In this document: one piece after another, positions 1 through 6,066 of the stretch
Layout: every line of letters starts with the position of its first letter
Position numbering within the stretch: position 1 is the first letter of the stretch
Assembly (NCBI GenBank): GCA_019348475.1
Contig: JAHWJJ010000188.1
Coordinates: forward strand, 1-8,275
From: Gemmatimonadota bacterium
GTDB lineage: Bacteria > Gemmatimonadota > Gemmatimonadetes > Longimicrobiales > Longimicrobiaceae
Length of the DNA: 8,275 bases
Direction of reading: 5' to 3'
Program-made: the position numbers and the translations under genes
The notes under the pieces: generated by a model
Database searches by the model: none
What the model saw: only the letters and a program-made list of their open reading frames with translations
Told to the model about the DNA's origin: nothing

Positions 1-1
1 C

Positions 2-448
2 GTGGCGGTGCAGAAGTACCTGGGGCGCGTCTCCGGGCCGCTGCTGGACCGCATCGACCTGCACGTAGAGGTGCCGGCGGTGCGGTACCGCGACCTGTCC
101 GACGCGCGCGCGGGCGAGCCGTCGGCGGCCATCCGCGACCGGGTGGCGCGGGCGCGCGAAATCCAGCGGGCGCGCTTCGCCGGGCGCGGCGACATCCACG
201 CCAACGCGCACATGGTGCCCCGCGACCTGCGCGAGTTCTGCCGCATCGGCGAGGGGAGCGATGCGCTGCTGCGCACCGCCATCTCGCGCCTGGGGCTTTC
301 CGCGCGCGCCTACCACCGGGTCATCAAGATCGCCCGCACCATCGCCGACCTGGACGGCGGCGGCGAGATCACCACCGCGCACGTCAGCGAGGCCATCCAG
401 TACCGCTCGCTGGACCGCGCCGCCCCGGCGCCACCGGTTCACGCGTGA
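2..448 (+). CDS. comM: ComM/YifB-family Mg-chelatase-like AAA ATPase, C-terminal part (5' truncated by window)
   Basis: About 148 C-terminal residues of a YifB/ComM protein; the rest lies upstream of the window. The block SGPLLDRIDLHVEVP near the visible start is the family signature at the end of the AAA+ ATPase core. The remainder matches the helical Mg-chelatase C-terminal domain, with a run of Arg/Ala-rich helices, then LGLSARAYHRVIKIARTIADL and ending in HVSEAIQYRSLD. In naturally transformable bacteria ComM is a hexameric helicase that promotes branch migration during integration of incoming DNA; in other bacteria its role is less clear. The GTG at position 2 is an internal Val codon, not a start, because the family continues upstream. 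The stop codon overlaps the Shine-Dalgarno sequence of the next reading frame. Codon use is very GC-rich, typical of the host genome. The family call is secure. Confidence 0.93.
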   Translation: MAVQKYLGRVSGPLLDRIDLHVEVPAVRYRDLSDARAGEPSAAIRDRVARAREIQRARFAGRGDIHANAHMVPRDLREFCRIGEGSDALLRTAISRLGLSARAYHRVIKIARTIADLDGGGEITTAHVSEAIQYRSLDRAAPAPPVHA

Positions 449-456
449 GGAGACGA

Positions 457-555
457 ATGCCAGAACCCAGAGAACCGCACGCCACGATCATCGCCGGCGC
501 CAACGGAGTGGGGAAGAGCACGCTGGCTCCCCGGCTGATGCCGGAGTTCGGCCTC
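457..555 (+). pseudogene. Truncated zeta-toxin-like P-loop kinase/ATPase, N-terminal remnant
   Basis: The ATG at 457 follows a good GAGGAG ribosome binding site (447-452) that overlaps the comM stop. The first 33 residues look like the start of the predicted ABC-type ATPase / zeta-toxin family (COG4185-like): a strand with TIIAG, the Walker A motif GANGVGKST (residues 14-22), then LAPRLMPEFGL. In intact relatives this is followed by a segment rich in N-A-D and the rest of a protein of about 190-200 residues. Here the sequence after about 555 turns into Arg/Ser/Cys-rich text with no family resemblance, and the open frame runs on into the antisense of the lysR gene to 1113. I therefore call it a remnant cut by the neighbouring lower-GC block. 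No antitoxin partner is visible. A divergent intact protein over 457-1113 is possible but unlikely. Confidence 0.6.
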
Positions 556-765
556 TCTGAGCGGAGCATTCTCTGCCTCAGACGACATGAGGATCTGCTC
601 TTCCGTGCACCGGCTTCCGGGGATGCGGTCAGGACGGACAGTATCGCTGGTTCCCGGGTGAGGTCACTGCAGGAGCGCTTCGCGGCGTCGCGGGCGGTAG
701 CCACGCTACGCCGCGCCAGCCGCGCGGGGCTCTGCACCCTGCCTCGCGGGTGTGCCCTCACCACC
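556..765. other. Non-coding junction between zeta remnant and lysR 3' end
   Basis: No reading frame here has a start, ribosome binding site and family resemblance. Composition shifts from the very high GC of comM toward the lower GC of the lysR block, so a recombination boundary is plausible. An imperfect hairpin lies at 694-713: GGC-g-GTAGC, loop CAC, GCTAC-GCC, giving eight pairs with one bulged G. It sits between convergent transcripts and could end either, but no U-rich tract follows it on either strand. I see no terminal inverted repeats or transposase remnant. Confidence 0.4.
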
Positions 766-1677
766 TCATGTCGACGGCACCGGTTGCTCATGCTGACCCA
801 TCAAGACGTCGAGAAACGCCTCGACCTTCGGAGACCGGTCGCGACGCCGCCAGCACAGAGCAATCGTAGTGAACGCCTCCGGCATGTCCAGCGTCCGGTA
901 CACGATGTCCTGCCCGCAAAACCGCTGAATGCAAGCCGGAGCAATCGTAACGCCGAGGCCCGCCTCCACGAGGCTCACGCGCGACTGTACCTCGGGCGCT
1001 TCCTGTACGACTCGCGGAAAGAACCCGGCGGCACGACACAGATCGACTACTCGCGTATAGAATGGCGGATTGAGCGATTTTCCGAACAGTACGAAGGGCT
1101 CGCTCGCCAGTGAGGCCAGCGGGAAAGGCTCCGCGGTAGCCAAGTGATGGCCGGCAGGTAGCACCGCGACGAATCTCTCCCGGACGACAACTTTCGACGC
1201 GATCTCGGAATCGGCAGGGGCCTCCCGCAGCAGACCCAGGTCGATTCGCTCAAGCCTCAGGGCTTCTAGCTGCTCCGTGGTGGACATTTCGCGTATCCGA
1301 AGCTCGACTTCTGGATGCGTCTCGCGGAATCTGCGAATTGCCCTCGGTAGCTCGGGCACGAGGAGTGTTGAGGGAACAACGCCGAGCGTCAGGAGCCCTC
1401 TCTCTCCACGGGAGGTCCGCCGCGCGATATCCACCGCCGCGTCCGCATCGGCAAGGCTTCGGCGCGCCCGAACAAAGAACGCCTCCCCAGCCTCGGTCAG
1501 CGCAACACGAGGCCTTCTTCGTACCAATCTGCATCCGGTAATCTCCTCAAGCCGCCGAATTTGCTGTGTCAATGCCGGTTGGGTGATGCCGAGCCGCTCC
1601 GCGGCTCGGCCGAAGTGGTTCTCCTCCGCAAGCGCGATGAAGCAGCGCAGGTGGCGTAGGCCGAGCTGCGAGGTCAT
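766..1677 (-). CDS. LysR-family transcriptional regulator
   Basis: A 303-residue protein of normal LysR length. Residues 7-65 form the N-terminal winged helix-turn-helix, with LRHLRCFIALAEENHFGRAA, then LGITQPALTQQIRRLE and the wing ending LTEAG. A linker helix follows, and residues about 90-295 form the periplasmic-binding-protein-like effector domain (LTLGVVPSTL, RIDLGLL, FVAVLPAGHHLA, VEAGLGVTIAPA). It resembles the BenM/CatR-like branch, but the ligand cannot be read from sequence. It is transcribed divergently from the serine hydrolase gene at 1782, with a LysR-type operator in the gap, so it probably activates that gene and represses itself. No Shine-Dalgarno sequence precedes the ATG and no better start exists before the HTH, so the mRNA may be leaderless. 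Codon use is less GC-rich than comM or larE, consistent with transfer. Confidence 0.95.
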   Translation of the reverse strand: MTSQLGLRHLRCFIALAEENHFGRAAERLGITQPALTQQIRRLEEITGCRLVRRRPRVALTEAGEAFFVRARRSLADADAAVDIARRTSRGERGLLTLGVVPSTLLVPELPRAIRRFRETHPEVELRIREMSTTEQLEALRLERIDLGLLREAPADSEIASKVVVRERFVAVLPAGHHLATAEPFPLASLASEPFVLFGKSLNPPFYTRVVDLCRAAGFFPRVVQEAPEVQSRVSLVEAGLGVTIAPACIQRFCGQDIVYRTLDMPEAFTTIALCWRRRDRSPKVEAFLDVLMGQHEQPVPST

Positions 1678-1690
1678 AAGTGAAACTTAT
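1676..1690. promoter_or_regulatory. LysR-type operator (T-N11-A box), perfect palindrome
   Basis: ATAAGT-GAA-ACTTAT is a perfect 6+6 bp inverted repeat with a 3-bp spacer. Its T at 1677 and A at 1689 are exactly 11 bases apart, the LysR-type box. It begins on the last two bases of the lysR start codon complement, so bound regulator would cover the lysR start and its putative -10 element (autorepression). The centre at 1683 lies 99 bp upstream of the hydrolase ATG, a fitting distance for the upstream recognition site of an activator. The palindrome and spacing are directly seen; binding is inferred. Confidence 0.68.
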
Positions 1691-1712
1691 CAAGATGGAG
1701 TGTCAATGTTAT
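1684..1712 (-). promoter_or_regulatory. Candidate leaderless lysR promoter
   Basis: Read on the minus strand, ATAACA (1712-1707) stands 17 bp before TAAGTT (1689-1684). TAAGTT fits the TANNNT pattern and ends 6 bases before the ATG at 1677. This spacing places the transcription start on or next to the start codon, matching the absence of a ribosome binding site. The -10 lies inside the LysR-type palindrome. A consensus TTGACA (1706-1701, minus strand) is also present but is only 11 bp from this -10. Confidence 0.35.
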
Positions 1713-1772
1713 TTCCGTAATCTCAACCATAGTAATAGTCTTACGGTATCGCCAGATGCTCACGAGTACTTT

Positions 1773-1777
1773 GGAGG
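1773..1777 (+). promoter_or_regulatory. Ribosome binding site that fixes the hydrolase start
   Basis: GGAGG ends four bases before the ATG at 1782. The open frame extends upstream to 1680, but that part is AT-rich regulatory DNA. A lipoprotein signal peptide begins exactly at 1782, so this site decides the start. Confidence 0.7.
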
Positions 1778-1781
1778 ATGC

Positions 1782-2927
1782 ATGCCGAGTCAGAAGCACC
1801 GTCGGCTCCTGCCCCTGATGATCGCGCTCACGGGGTGTTCTACAGGACAAGTGTCAGCACCGACGAGCTCGCCGCCGGCGGCCGCACCGCAAGAACCCTC
1901 TGCTGAGCTCCTGACTCCGGCCGAGCTGCGGCAGTTGGGGCGCTACGTCGACTCCCTTACTCACGTCGGCGCGTTCTCGGGTGTCGTCCGGGTGGCGAAG
2001 GACGGTGACGTGCTCTTCGAGCAGGCCTATGGGCTGGCCCACCGAGATCCTCCCATTCCCACGCGCAGTGATACCCGCTTCAATCTCGCCTCGATCGGAA
2101 AGATGTTCACTGCCGTGGCGGTCCTCCAGCTTGCCGAACAAGGTAAGCTTTCCCTGCAGGACCCGATTGCGAAGTACCTGCCAGGGATCCTGCCACCGGA
2201 AATCGGCAGCAAGATCCGCATTGCCCATTTGCTCACGCATACCTCCGGACTGGGAGACTTCACTCAGGAACCCTTTGCCGACGATGATCCCAGGTCGTGG
2301 CGCGATGATCTTCGCCATCTGAGAGGCGCCGCCCTCGAATCTGAGCCGGGCACCGGGTGGGCGTACAGCAACGCCGGCTATCTACTCCTCGGTGCCGTGG
2401 TCGAGAACGTCTCCGGGGAAGATTTCCATGACTACCTCCGAAGGCACGTTTACGAGCCTGCGGGGATGAATACCGCAGGCGAATTCTCCGTTGATCAGCT
2501 CCCGCCCAATACCGCGACTGGGTACACAGAGGAGAAGTGCGAGGGTGGTACGCGCCTCGTCAGCGTATACCGCGGACCTTCGAGGGGCGGACCAGCCGGG
2601 GGTAACTTCGCTAGCGCTACCGACCTTCATCGGTTCGCGCAGGCGCTCCTCAAGGGGAGGCTGCTTCGGCCGGAAACGGTGCGCGAGATGCTGAGCCCGA
2701 GACCAGAACTGAACTCGCCTCGCTACGGCTACGGTGTCCAACTGTTCGGGACCAGCGGATCGGACGTCGGCCACTCCGGCGGCGCTCCGGGGATGAACAA
2801 CTACCTTCGCGTGCGCCTCGACCAAGGGTATGTCTTCGTCGCGCTCAGCAACACCGATACCGGTGGTCGCCTCGCAATACGCAAGATCGCCGAGCTGGCT
2901 TCGCCGCCGGACCGCGACGGGAACTGA
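1782..2927 (+). CDS. Lipoprotein serine hydrolase, class C beta-lactamase/esterase/D-aminopeptidase superfamily
   Basis: A 381-residue protein with an N-terminal KHRR patch, a short hydrophobic segment and lipobox L16-T17-G18-C19, hence predicted to be a membrane-anchored lipoprotein. After a Pro/Ala-rich linker, the beta-lactamase-fold domain (PF00144 type) runs from about residue 45 to 375. It carries all three active-site motifs: S104-I-G-K107 (nucleophile Ser and Lys), Y195-S-N197, and H331-S-G333 in place of the K-T-G of true AmpC enzymes. The H-S-G form is common in esterases, D-aminopeptidases and penicillin-binding-protein-like hydrolases of this superfamily. Substrate cannot be assigned: beta-lactam, peptidoglycan peptide or ester are all possible. 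The divergent lysR gene and operator recall ampR-ampC, so induction by a cell-wall or small-molecule signal is a reasonable inference. Composition is lower in GC than the flanks. Confidence 0.93.
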   Translation: MPSQKHRRLLPLMIALTGCSTGQVSAPTSSPPAAAPQEPSAELLTPAELRQLGRYVDSLTHVGAFSGVVRVAKDGDVLFEQAYGLAHRDPPIPTRSDTRFNLASIGKMFTAVAVLQLAEQGKLSLQDPIAKYLPGILPPEIGSKIRIAHLLTHTSGLGDFTQEPFADDDPRSWRDDLRHLRGAALESEPGTGWAYSNAGYLLLGAVVENVSGEDFHDYLRRHVYEPAGMNTAGEFSVDQLPPNTATGYTEEKCEGGTRLVSVYRGPSRGGPAGGNFASATDLHRFAQALLKGRLLRPETVREMLSPRPELNSPRYGYGVQLFGTSGSDVGHSGGAPGMNNYLRVRLDQGYVFVALSNTDTGGRLAIRKIAELASPPDRDGN

Positions 2928-3200
2928 CAGGAGGTTGGATTGCTGACCCTTCCCTGAAGCCGCGTGGCGCGGGCGACGTATCACATACGCAGTGAGTCGC
3001 GACTTGTGCTAAGAGAGAGCCGCTTCCGAACTACGATCCTGCTCGTGATTCTCCTCGGCCCTGGGTAGTATTCGAACTGGTTGACATCGGGCTGAAAAAC
3101 AGAACAGATTTCCAGCGGTGCCTGCACCCGCTGTGGACGAGGAGCATGGCACCGCGTGCGAGATCCGACGAGCTGAACCGGAAACACGACGGAGGGCAGA
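2928..3200. promoter_or_regulatory. Intergenic region with candidate promoter for the lipoprotein gene
   Basis: No gene recognised. A short stem CCGCG-TGG-CGCGG (2960-2972) follows the hydrolase stop by about 30 bases but has no U tract, so it is a weak terminator candidate. Further on, a consensus -35 TTGACA (3081-3086) is followed after 18 bp by CAGATT (3105-3110), only a half match to a -10, within a short AT-rich patch. It could drive the gene at 3201 with a leader of roughly 85 bases. The end of the lower-GC block appears to lie in this gap. Confidence 0.3.
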
Positions 3201-3764
3201 GTGAGAACCGCGATTCCTGCGCTGCTGGTCGTTGCTGCTGTTCTGGGAGCTGCTTCGTGCCGCGATGGCGGCACCGGCCCCGGCGAGGTGCGGGCCGGGG
3301 AGTTCCGGGCGACGGTCTCTGGCCACGCCAGCGGAGAGTTCACCGGCACCGCGCACCTGTACGAGGGCGACTCGTTTCTCCCCGGCCGCCAGATCGTGCT
3401 CACCTCCAGGGACGGCGAGGTCGAGATCACCCTCTGGGGCGGGGGCCTCCTGAGCACGGGCACGGACTTCGATTTTGAAGTCGGCCGGCATCCCGTGGGC
3501 GTCCTGGCCAACGTGCAGGCGGCCCTCAGCATCAACCCCCAGTCCACCGTCGGGCCCCTGTACATCGCGAGGGAAGGCACGTTGCGGGTGACGAGTTCCA
3601 CGGCCGAGCGGGTCTCCGGGCAGTTCACCTTCGACGGCGTGGTGCACCTGCCGGACGGGAGCACCCGCGTCGCGAAGGTGAGCGGCGCGTTCAACGCCGT
3701 GCCCGGGCCCACCTGGGACGGAACGCGCCACGCACCGCACCCGTCACCGGTTCGCTCGCACTGA
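3201..3764 (+). CDS. Putative lipoprotein of unknown function (DUF6252-like beta-rich domain)
   Basis: A 187-residue protein. The GTG start is preceded by GGAGG (3191-3195) five bases upstream and begins a clear signal peptide, with hydrophobic residues 4-18 and a lipobox-like A17-A-S-C20; the -3 Ala is less usual than Leu. The mature part begins with a Gly/Asp linker. It then shows alternating beta-type segments: FRATVSGHASGEFTGTAHL, QIVLTSRDGEVEITLWGGG, GTLRVTSSTAERVSGQFTFD and VAKVSGAFNAV. This order (a strand opening with x-F-x-A, a TS..G..ITL strand, a G-T-L-x-V-T-S-S strand and a final S-G-x-F-N-A) resembles DUF6252-type lipoproteins of Bacteroidota and Gemmatimonadota. The resemblance is from memory and needs a profile search. 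The last 20 residues are Pro/His-rich and may be a divergent tail. No partner gene is obvious. Confidence 0.83.
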   Translation: MRTAIPALLVVAAVLGAASCRDGGTGPGEVRAGEFRATVSGHASGEFTGTAHLYEGDSFLPGRQIVLTSRDGEVEITLWGGGLLSTGTDFDFEVGRHPVGVLANVQAALSINPQSTVGPLYIAREGTLRVTSSTAERVSGQFTFDGVVHLPDGSTRVAKVSGAFNAVPGPTWDGTRHAPHPSPVRSH

Positions 3765-3992
3765 CGACGGGTGGGTCGGACAGGCAGGTTTTCAGCACCG
3801 TCGGAAGCGCAGGTGTCGGCGGACTTCGCGATGCGTGCTCCCAGCGCCTGCCAGGAGTTGCAAGCGCCAATCTCTTGAAACCGACATTCGCCGCCGCCAC
3901 CCACGACGGCCACGGATGATGGCGCGTCAGTCCGCGCCCCCGTACTCGCACGCCGGGCATGCGGCTCTTCCCCGTCTCAGGAGTCATTCACC
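3765..3992. other. Intergenic region, nothing recognised
   Basis: Short frames exist on both strands, but none has a convincing start or family resemblance. The only supported element is AGGAG at 3979-3983, nine bases before the ATG at 3993. No terminator hairpin with a U tract was seen after the lipoprotein stop. Confidence 0.4.
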
Positions 3993-4598
3993 ATGCGAAG
4001 CAGTCTCTTTCTCTGCGCATCTGTCGTCCTTGCTCTGCCCGCGCCCGCGTTCTCCCAGGCAACGGCGGCGGAGGCGGCCGACCTGGCGGCCCCCGCGGCC
4101 GCGCCCAAGAGTGCGTCCCGGGCACAGCTGCTCTCGATCGGCCACACCGCGGTGGCGACCTCCGTCGGCTGGTTCCTGATGCGCGACGGGGTCGACTCTC
4201 AGCTCAAGGGCGACATCGGATACTGGCTGGTCGCCTATGGCGCGTTGGCGGCTCCGTCGGCGGGGAACTACTACGCCCGAGACAAGGCGCGGGTGGAGCG
4301 CGGGATGATGATCCGCTCCGCGGGCGGGGCCCTGGTCGTTGCGTCGATGTGGCGCCAGCTTTTCACCGCGTTCGACCTGGACGATCCGGACGGGGCGAGA
4401 TGGTTTCACTGGGATGCGCTGAACGTCACGGGCTTCACGATCATCGCGGCCGGGGCCGCGTACAGCGTCGCGACGGCGCCCGCATCGGTCAACGAGTACA
4501 ACATGAGGGTTTCGGGAGATGGCCCTCGCGTAACCGTCGGCCCGGCGTACGCGCCCACAACCTCGAGCGTCGGAATACAGGTGGAAGTCCGGTTCTGA
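3993..4598 (+). CDS. Exported protein of unknown function with PSAGNYYA motif
   Basis: A 201-residue protein with ribosome binding site AGGAG (3979-3983). It has a Sec signal peptide (residues 1-21, cleavage near AFS-QA), then an Ala-rich linker to about residue 42. The remainder alternates hydrophobic Gly/Ala segments (about 46-62, 76-91, 107-124, 144-160) with short charged loops. The stretch GALAAPSAGNYYA (83-95), followed by R100-x-E-R-G-M-M-I-R and a G-G pair, resembles a motif (G-P-S-A-G-x-x-Y-A ... R-G ... R) that I recall from uncharacterised envelope proteins of Gemmatimonadota and Bacteroidota. The C-terminus ends V-E-V-R-F; a terminal Phe after alternating residues is typical of outer-membrane proteins. 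Location is probably inner or outer membrane, and I cannot decide which. Function is unknown. Confidence 0.84.
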   Translation: MRSSLFLCASVVLALPAPAFSQATAAEAADLAAPAAAPKSASRAQLLSIGHTAVATSVGWFLMRDGVDSQLKGDIGYWLVAYGALAAPSAGNYYARDKARVERGMMIRSAGGALVVASMWRQLFTAFDLDDPDGARWFHWDALNVTGFTIIAAGAAYSVATAPASVNEYNMRVSGDGPRVTVGPAYAPTTSSVGIQVEVRF

Positions 4599-4667
4599 GC
4601 GGGGGCCGAGGACCGGCTGCCGACGGGGATGAAACCGGGGAGACACGATAGTTGCACGCATGGCGGG

Positions 4668-4799
4668 ATGGCGAGGCGCGAGGAGCGCCTGACCCACGTC
4701 TTTCAGATCGTGGTTGGAGCGCGTGTGGGTGGGTACATGGGCGGGGCGATCGACGTCGTCCGCGCATTCCGGCGGTGGCGGGAACGGCCCGCATCTTGA
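4668..4799 (+). pseudogene. Short frame matching the C-terminus of the Gly-rich membrane protein at 5601 (remnant or micro-protein)
   Basis: A 43-codon frame from the ATG at 4668; an alternative in-frame ATG at 4629 gives 56 codons. Neither start has a good ribosome binding site. Residues 10-34 (HVFQIVVGARVGGYMGGAID, then VVRAF) match residues 115-139 of the protein at 5601 at 14 of 25 positions by my hand count, including the pattern V-V-G-A-x-V-G-x-Y-x-G-x-A-I-D. The signal peptide and first hydrophobic segment of the other protein are missing, so this is most simply a decayed or partially duplicated paralogue. It lies in the same frame as the gene ending at 4598, just after its stop. It could instead be a genuine one-segment membrane micro-protein. 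Confidence 0.5.
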
Positions 4800-4862
4800 A
4801 CCGCAGGGCGCCGGCGCCGGGCCGAACGCGTCCGCCGCATCCGTAAACGCTTTCGCAGGGCC

Positions 4863-5531
4863 GTGGTGGCTACCCCCTCCCGATTCGAACGCATCTTCAA
4901 CCGGCTGCTGGCGCAGCGGCGTACGGACCGCCGCCCGGGCGCCGCGCCGGGGCGCCGCGCGGCCGACTACCAGCCCATCCGCGGCTGGCGGCCCGCGCTG
5001 CTGATCGCGCTGGCCATCGGGCTCCTGGACTGGGGCACCAAGGCCGCGATCGCCGCCTCCATGCCCATCGGCCACTTTCGCGAGGTGATCGACGGGCGCG
5101 TGGCCTTCTGGCACGTGCGCAACCCGGCGATGATCCTGGGGCTGTGGGCCAACTTTCCGCTCGGCGGCCGCAAGGTCATCGCGATCGTCGCGGCGGTGCT
5201 GGGCGTGCTGGTGCTGCTGCAGATCGTGGGACGCGCGCACCGGCTGCCGCACAACCAGCGGCGCTGGGCCTGGGTGTTCGTGGGCCTGGTCCTGGGCGGG
5301 ATGCTGGGGAACCTGGGCGAGCGGGCGCTGCACTGGGGGGTGACGGACTTCCTGTCGCTGCGCTGGGGCGACTACTGGCTTCCGCCCGGCAACGTGGCCG
5401 ACATCGCGCTGTTCCTGTCGGTGCCGCTCGCCATCCCGGTGATCGTGTTCGAGTTGATGGGCCGCGCGCGCCGCGGCCGCGGCCCGGTTCGGCCGATGCA
5501 TCCGGGCGGCGCGGAGCCGAACGCCGCCTGA
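4863..5531 (+). CDS. lspA: Signal peptidase II (LspA) family protein with Asp-to-Glu change at a catalytic position
   Basis: A 222-residue protein. LspA is the inner-membrane aspartic protease that cleaves prolipoprotein signal peptides just before the lipid-modified Cys. Four hydrophobic helices (about 43-62, 104-122, 135-151, 178-198) carry the family boxes: L-D56-W-G-T-K60, V-R-N87-P, G-G-M-L-G-N150-L-G-E153-R154, V-T-D162-F and G-N177-V-A-D180. The dyad in characterised LspA is Asp in GNxxDR and Asp in FNxAD. Here the second is kept (D180) but the first is Glu (GAG, 5319-5321). The N-terminus has about 40 extra Arg-rich residues before the first helix, and the C-terminus a basic tail. The start is uncertain: GTG 4863 or 4866, with only a weak GCAGGG upstream. 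It may be a second, altered paralogue with the housekeeping copy elsewhere. Family assignment is firm; activity is open. Confidence 0.86.
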   Translation: MVATPSRFERIFNRLLAQRRTDRRPGAAPGRRAADYQPIRGWRPALLIALAIGLLDWGTKAAIAASMPIGHFREVIDGRVAFWHVRNPAMILGLWANFPLGGRKVIAIVAAVLGVLVLLQIVGRAHRLPHNQRRWAWVFVGLVLGGMLGNLGERALHWGVTDFLSLRWGDYWLPPGNVADIALFLSVPLAIPVIVFELMGRARRGRGPVRPMHPGGAEPNAA

Positions 5532-5544
5532 GCGGGCGGGGATG

Positions 5545-5563
5545 CGGCCGCGCGAAGCGGCCG
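5545..5563 (+). terminator. GC-rich hairpin after lspA
   Basis: CGGCCGC, loop GCGAA, GCGGCCG is a perfect 7-bp stem starting 13 bases after the lspA stop and ending about 37 bases before the next start. No U tract follows, so it may be a weak terminator, a pause site or an mRNA 3'-end stabiliser. Confidence 0.35.
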
Positions 5564-5600
5564 GATCGTGCCCGCCTGGACCCTCCACGCGACGAGGAGC

Positions 5601-6035
5601 ATGAACACCCCCAGCTTCCTCATTGCCGCGCTCGCCGCGGCCCTCTGGGCGGCGCCCGCGGCATCGCAGGATGCGGGTTCAGCGGGGGCCAGCCGCGGCG
5701 AACCGGCGCCGGCCACCGTTCCGTCCGAGCGCCACCCGCCGCCTCGGCCGGCCTCCGCGGCGGCCATTCAGGGGGGAGTGATGCCGCGGGCGTTGCGGCC
5801 GGACGCGCCGGCCGCAACGGGATCCGGCGTGGAACTGCCCCCGATCCGCCTGGACGAGTACACGTACTGGGGGCTGGGCGTCGGCGGCGCCACGGGGCTG
5901 GCGTACTCCCTCGCGTCCGGCCACTCCCCCGACAGCCTGGAGCGGGTGCTCACCGTGGTCGTGGGGGCGGGGGTGGGGATGTACATCGGCGCGGCCATCG
6001 ACATCGTGCGATCGCTCGGCGCGCCGGAGGACTGA
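5601..6035 (+). CDS. Small exported Gly-rich membrane protein of unknown function
   Basis: A 144-residue protein. The ATG at 5601 begins a clear Sec signal peptide (MNTPSFLIAALAAALWAAPA, cleavage near AAS-QD). An in-frame GTG at 5568 would add 11 residues in front of it and is less likely. GAGGAG at 5594-5599 is only one base from the ATG, which is tight. Residues 23-80 are a Pro/Ala-rich low-complexity linker. Two hydrophobic Gly-rich segments follow, at about 90-106 (WGLGVGGATGLAYSLA) and 116-136 (VLTVVVGAGVGMYIGAAIDI), separated by a short polar loop. The repeated G-x-x-x-G spacing suggests glycine-zipper helix packing. It probably sits in the membrane with its linker in the periplasm. A diverged copy of the second segment lies at 4695-4769, across lspA. 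Function is unknown. Confidence 0.76.
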   Translation: MNTPSFLIAALAAALWAAPAASQDAGSAGASRGEPAPATVPSERHPPPRPASAAAIQGGVMPRALRPDAPAATGSGVELPPIRLDEYTYWGLGVGGATGLAYSLASGHSPDSLERVLTVVVGAGVGMYIGAAIDIVRSLGAPED

Positions 6036-6066
6036 CGCACCGGACGGCCGCTGGCGGGGTACGGGA

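Noticed and set aside
457..1113. A functional zeta-type toxin-antitoxin system
   Set aside because: Only the Walker A end is recognisable, the C-terminal part is antisense to lysR, and no antitoxin gene is adjacent.
1701..1706. Consensus TTGACA (minus strand) as the lysR -35
   Set aside because: The best -10 (TAAGTT) is only 11 bp away, and a 17-bp spacing gives TCACTT directly at the start codon; neither is convincing.
1680..1781. N-terminal extension of the hydrolase from 1680
   Set aside because: It would translate the operator/promoter DNA and place 34 residues before a clear lipoprotein signal peptide. GGAGG at 1773-1777 supports 1782.
1782..2927. Calling the hydrolase a true AmpC beta-lactamase
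   Set aside because: The third motif is H-S-G rather than K-T-G and the protein has a lipobox; superfamily membership is clear but beta-lactamase activity is not.
3984..5588. A 534-codon minus-strand open frame opposite the exported protein and lspA
   Set aside because: Low-complexity Arg/Pro/Ala/His translation, no motif, and it covers several recognised plus-strand genes; it is a shadow of GC-rich codon use.
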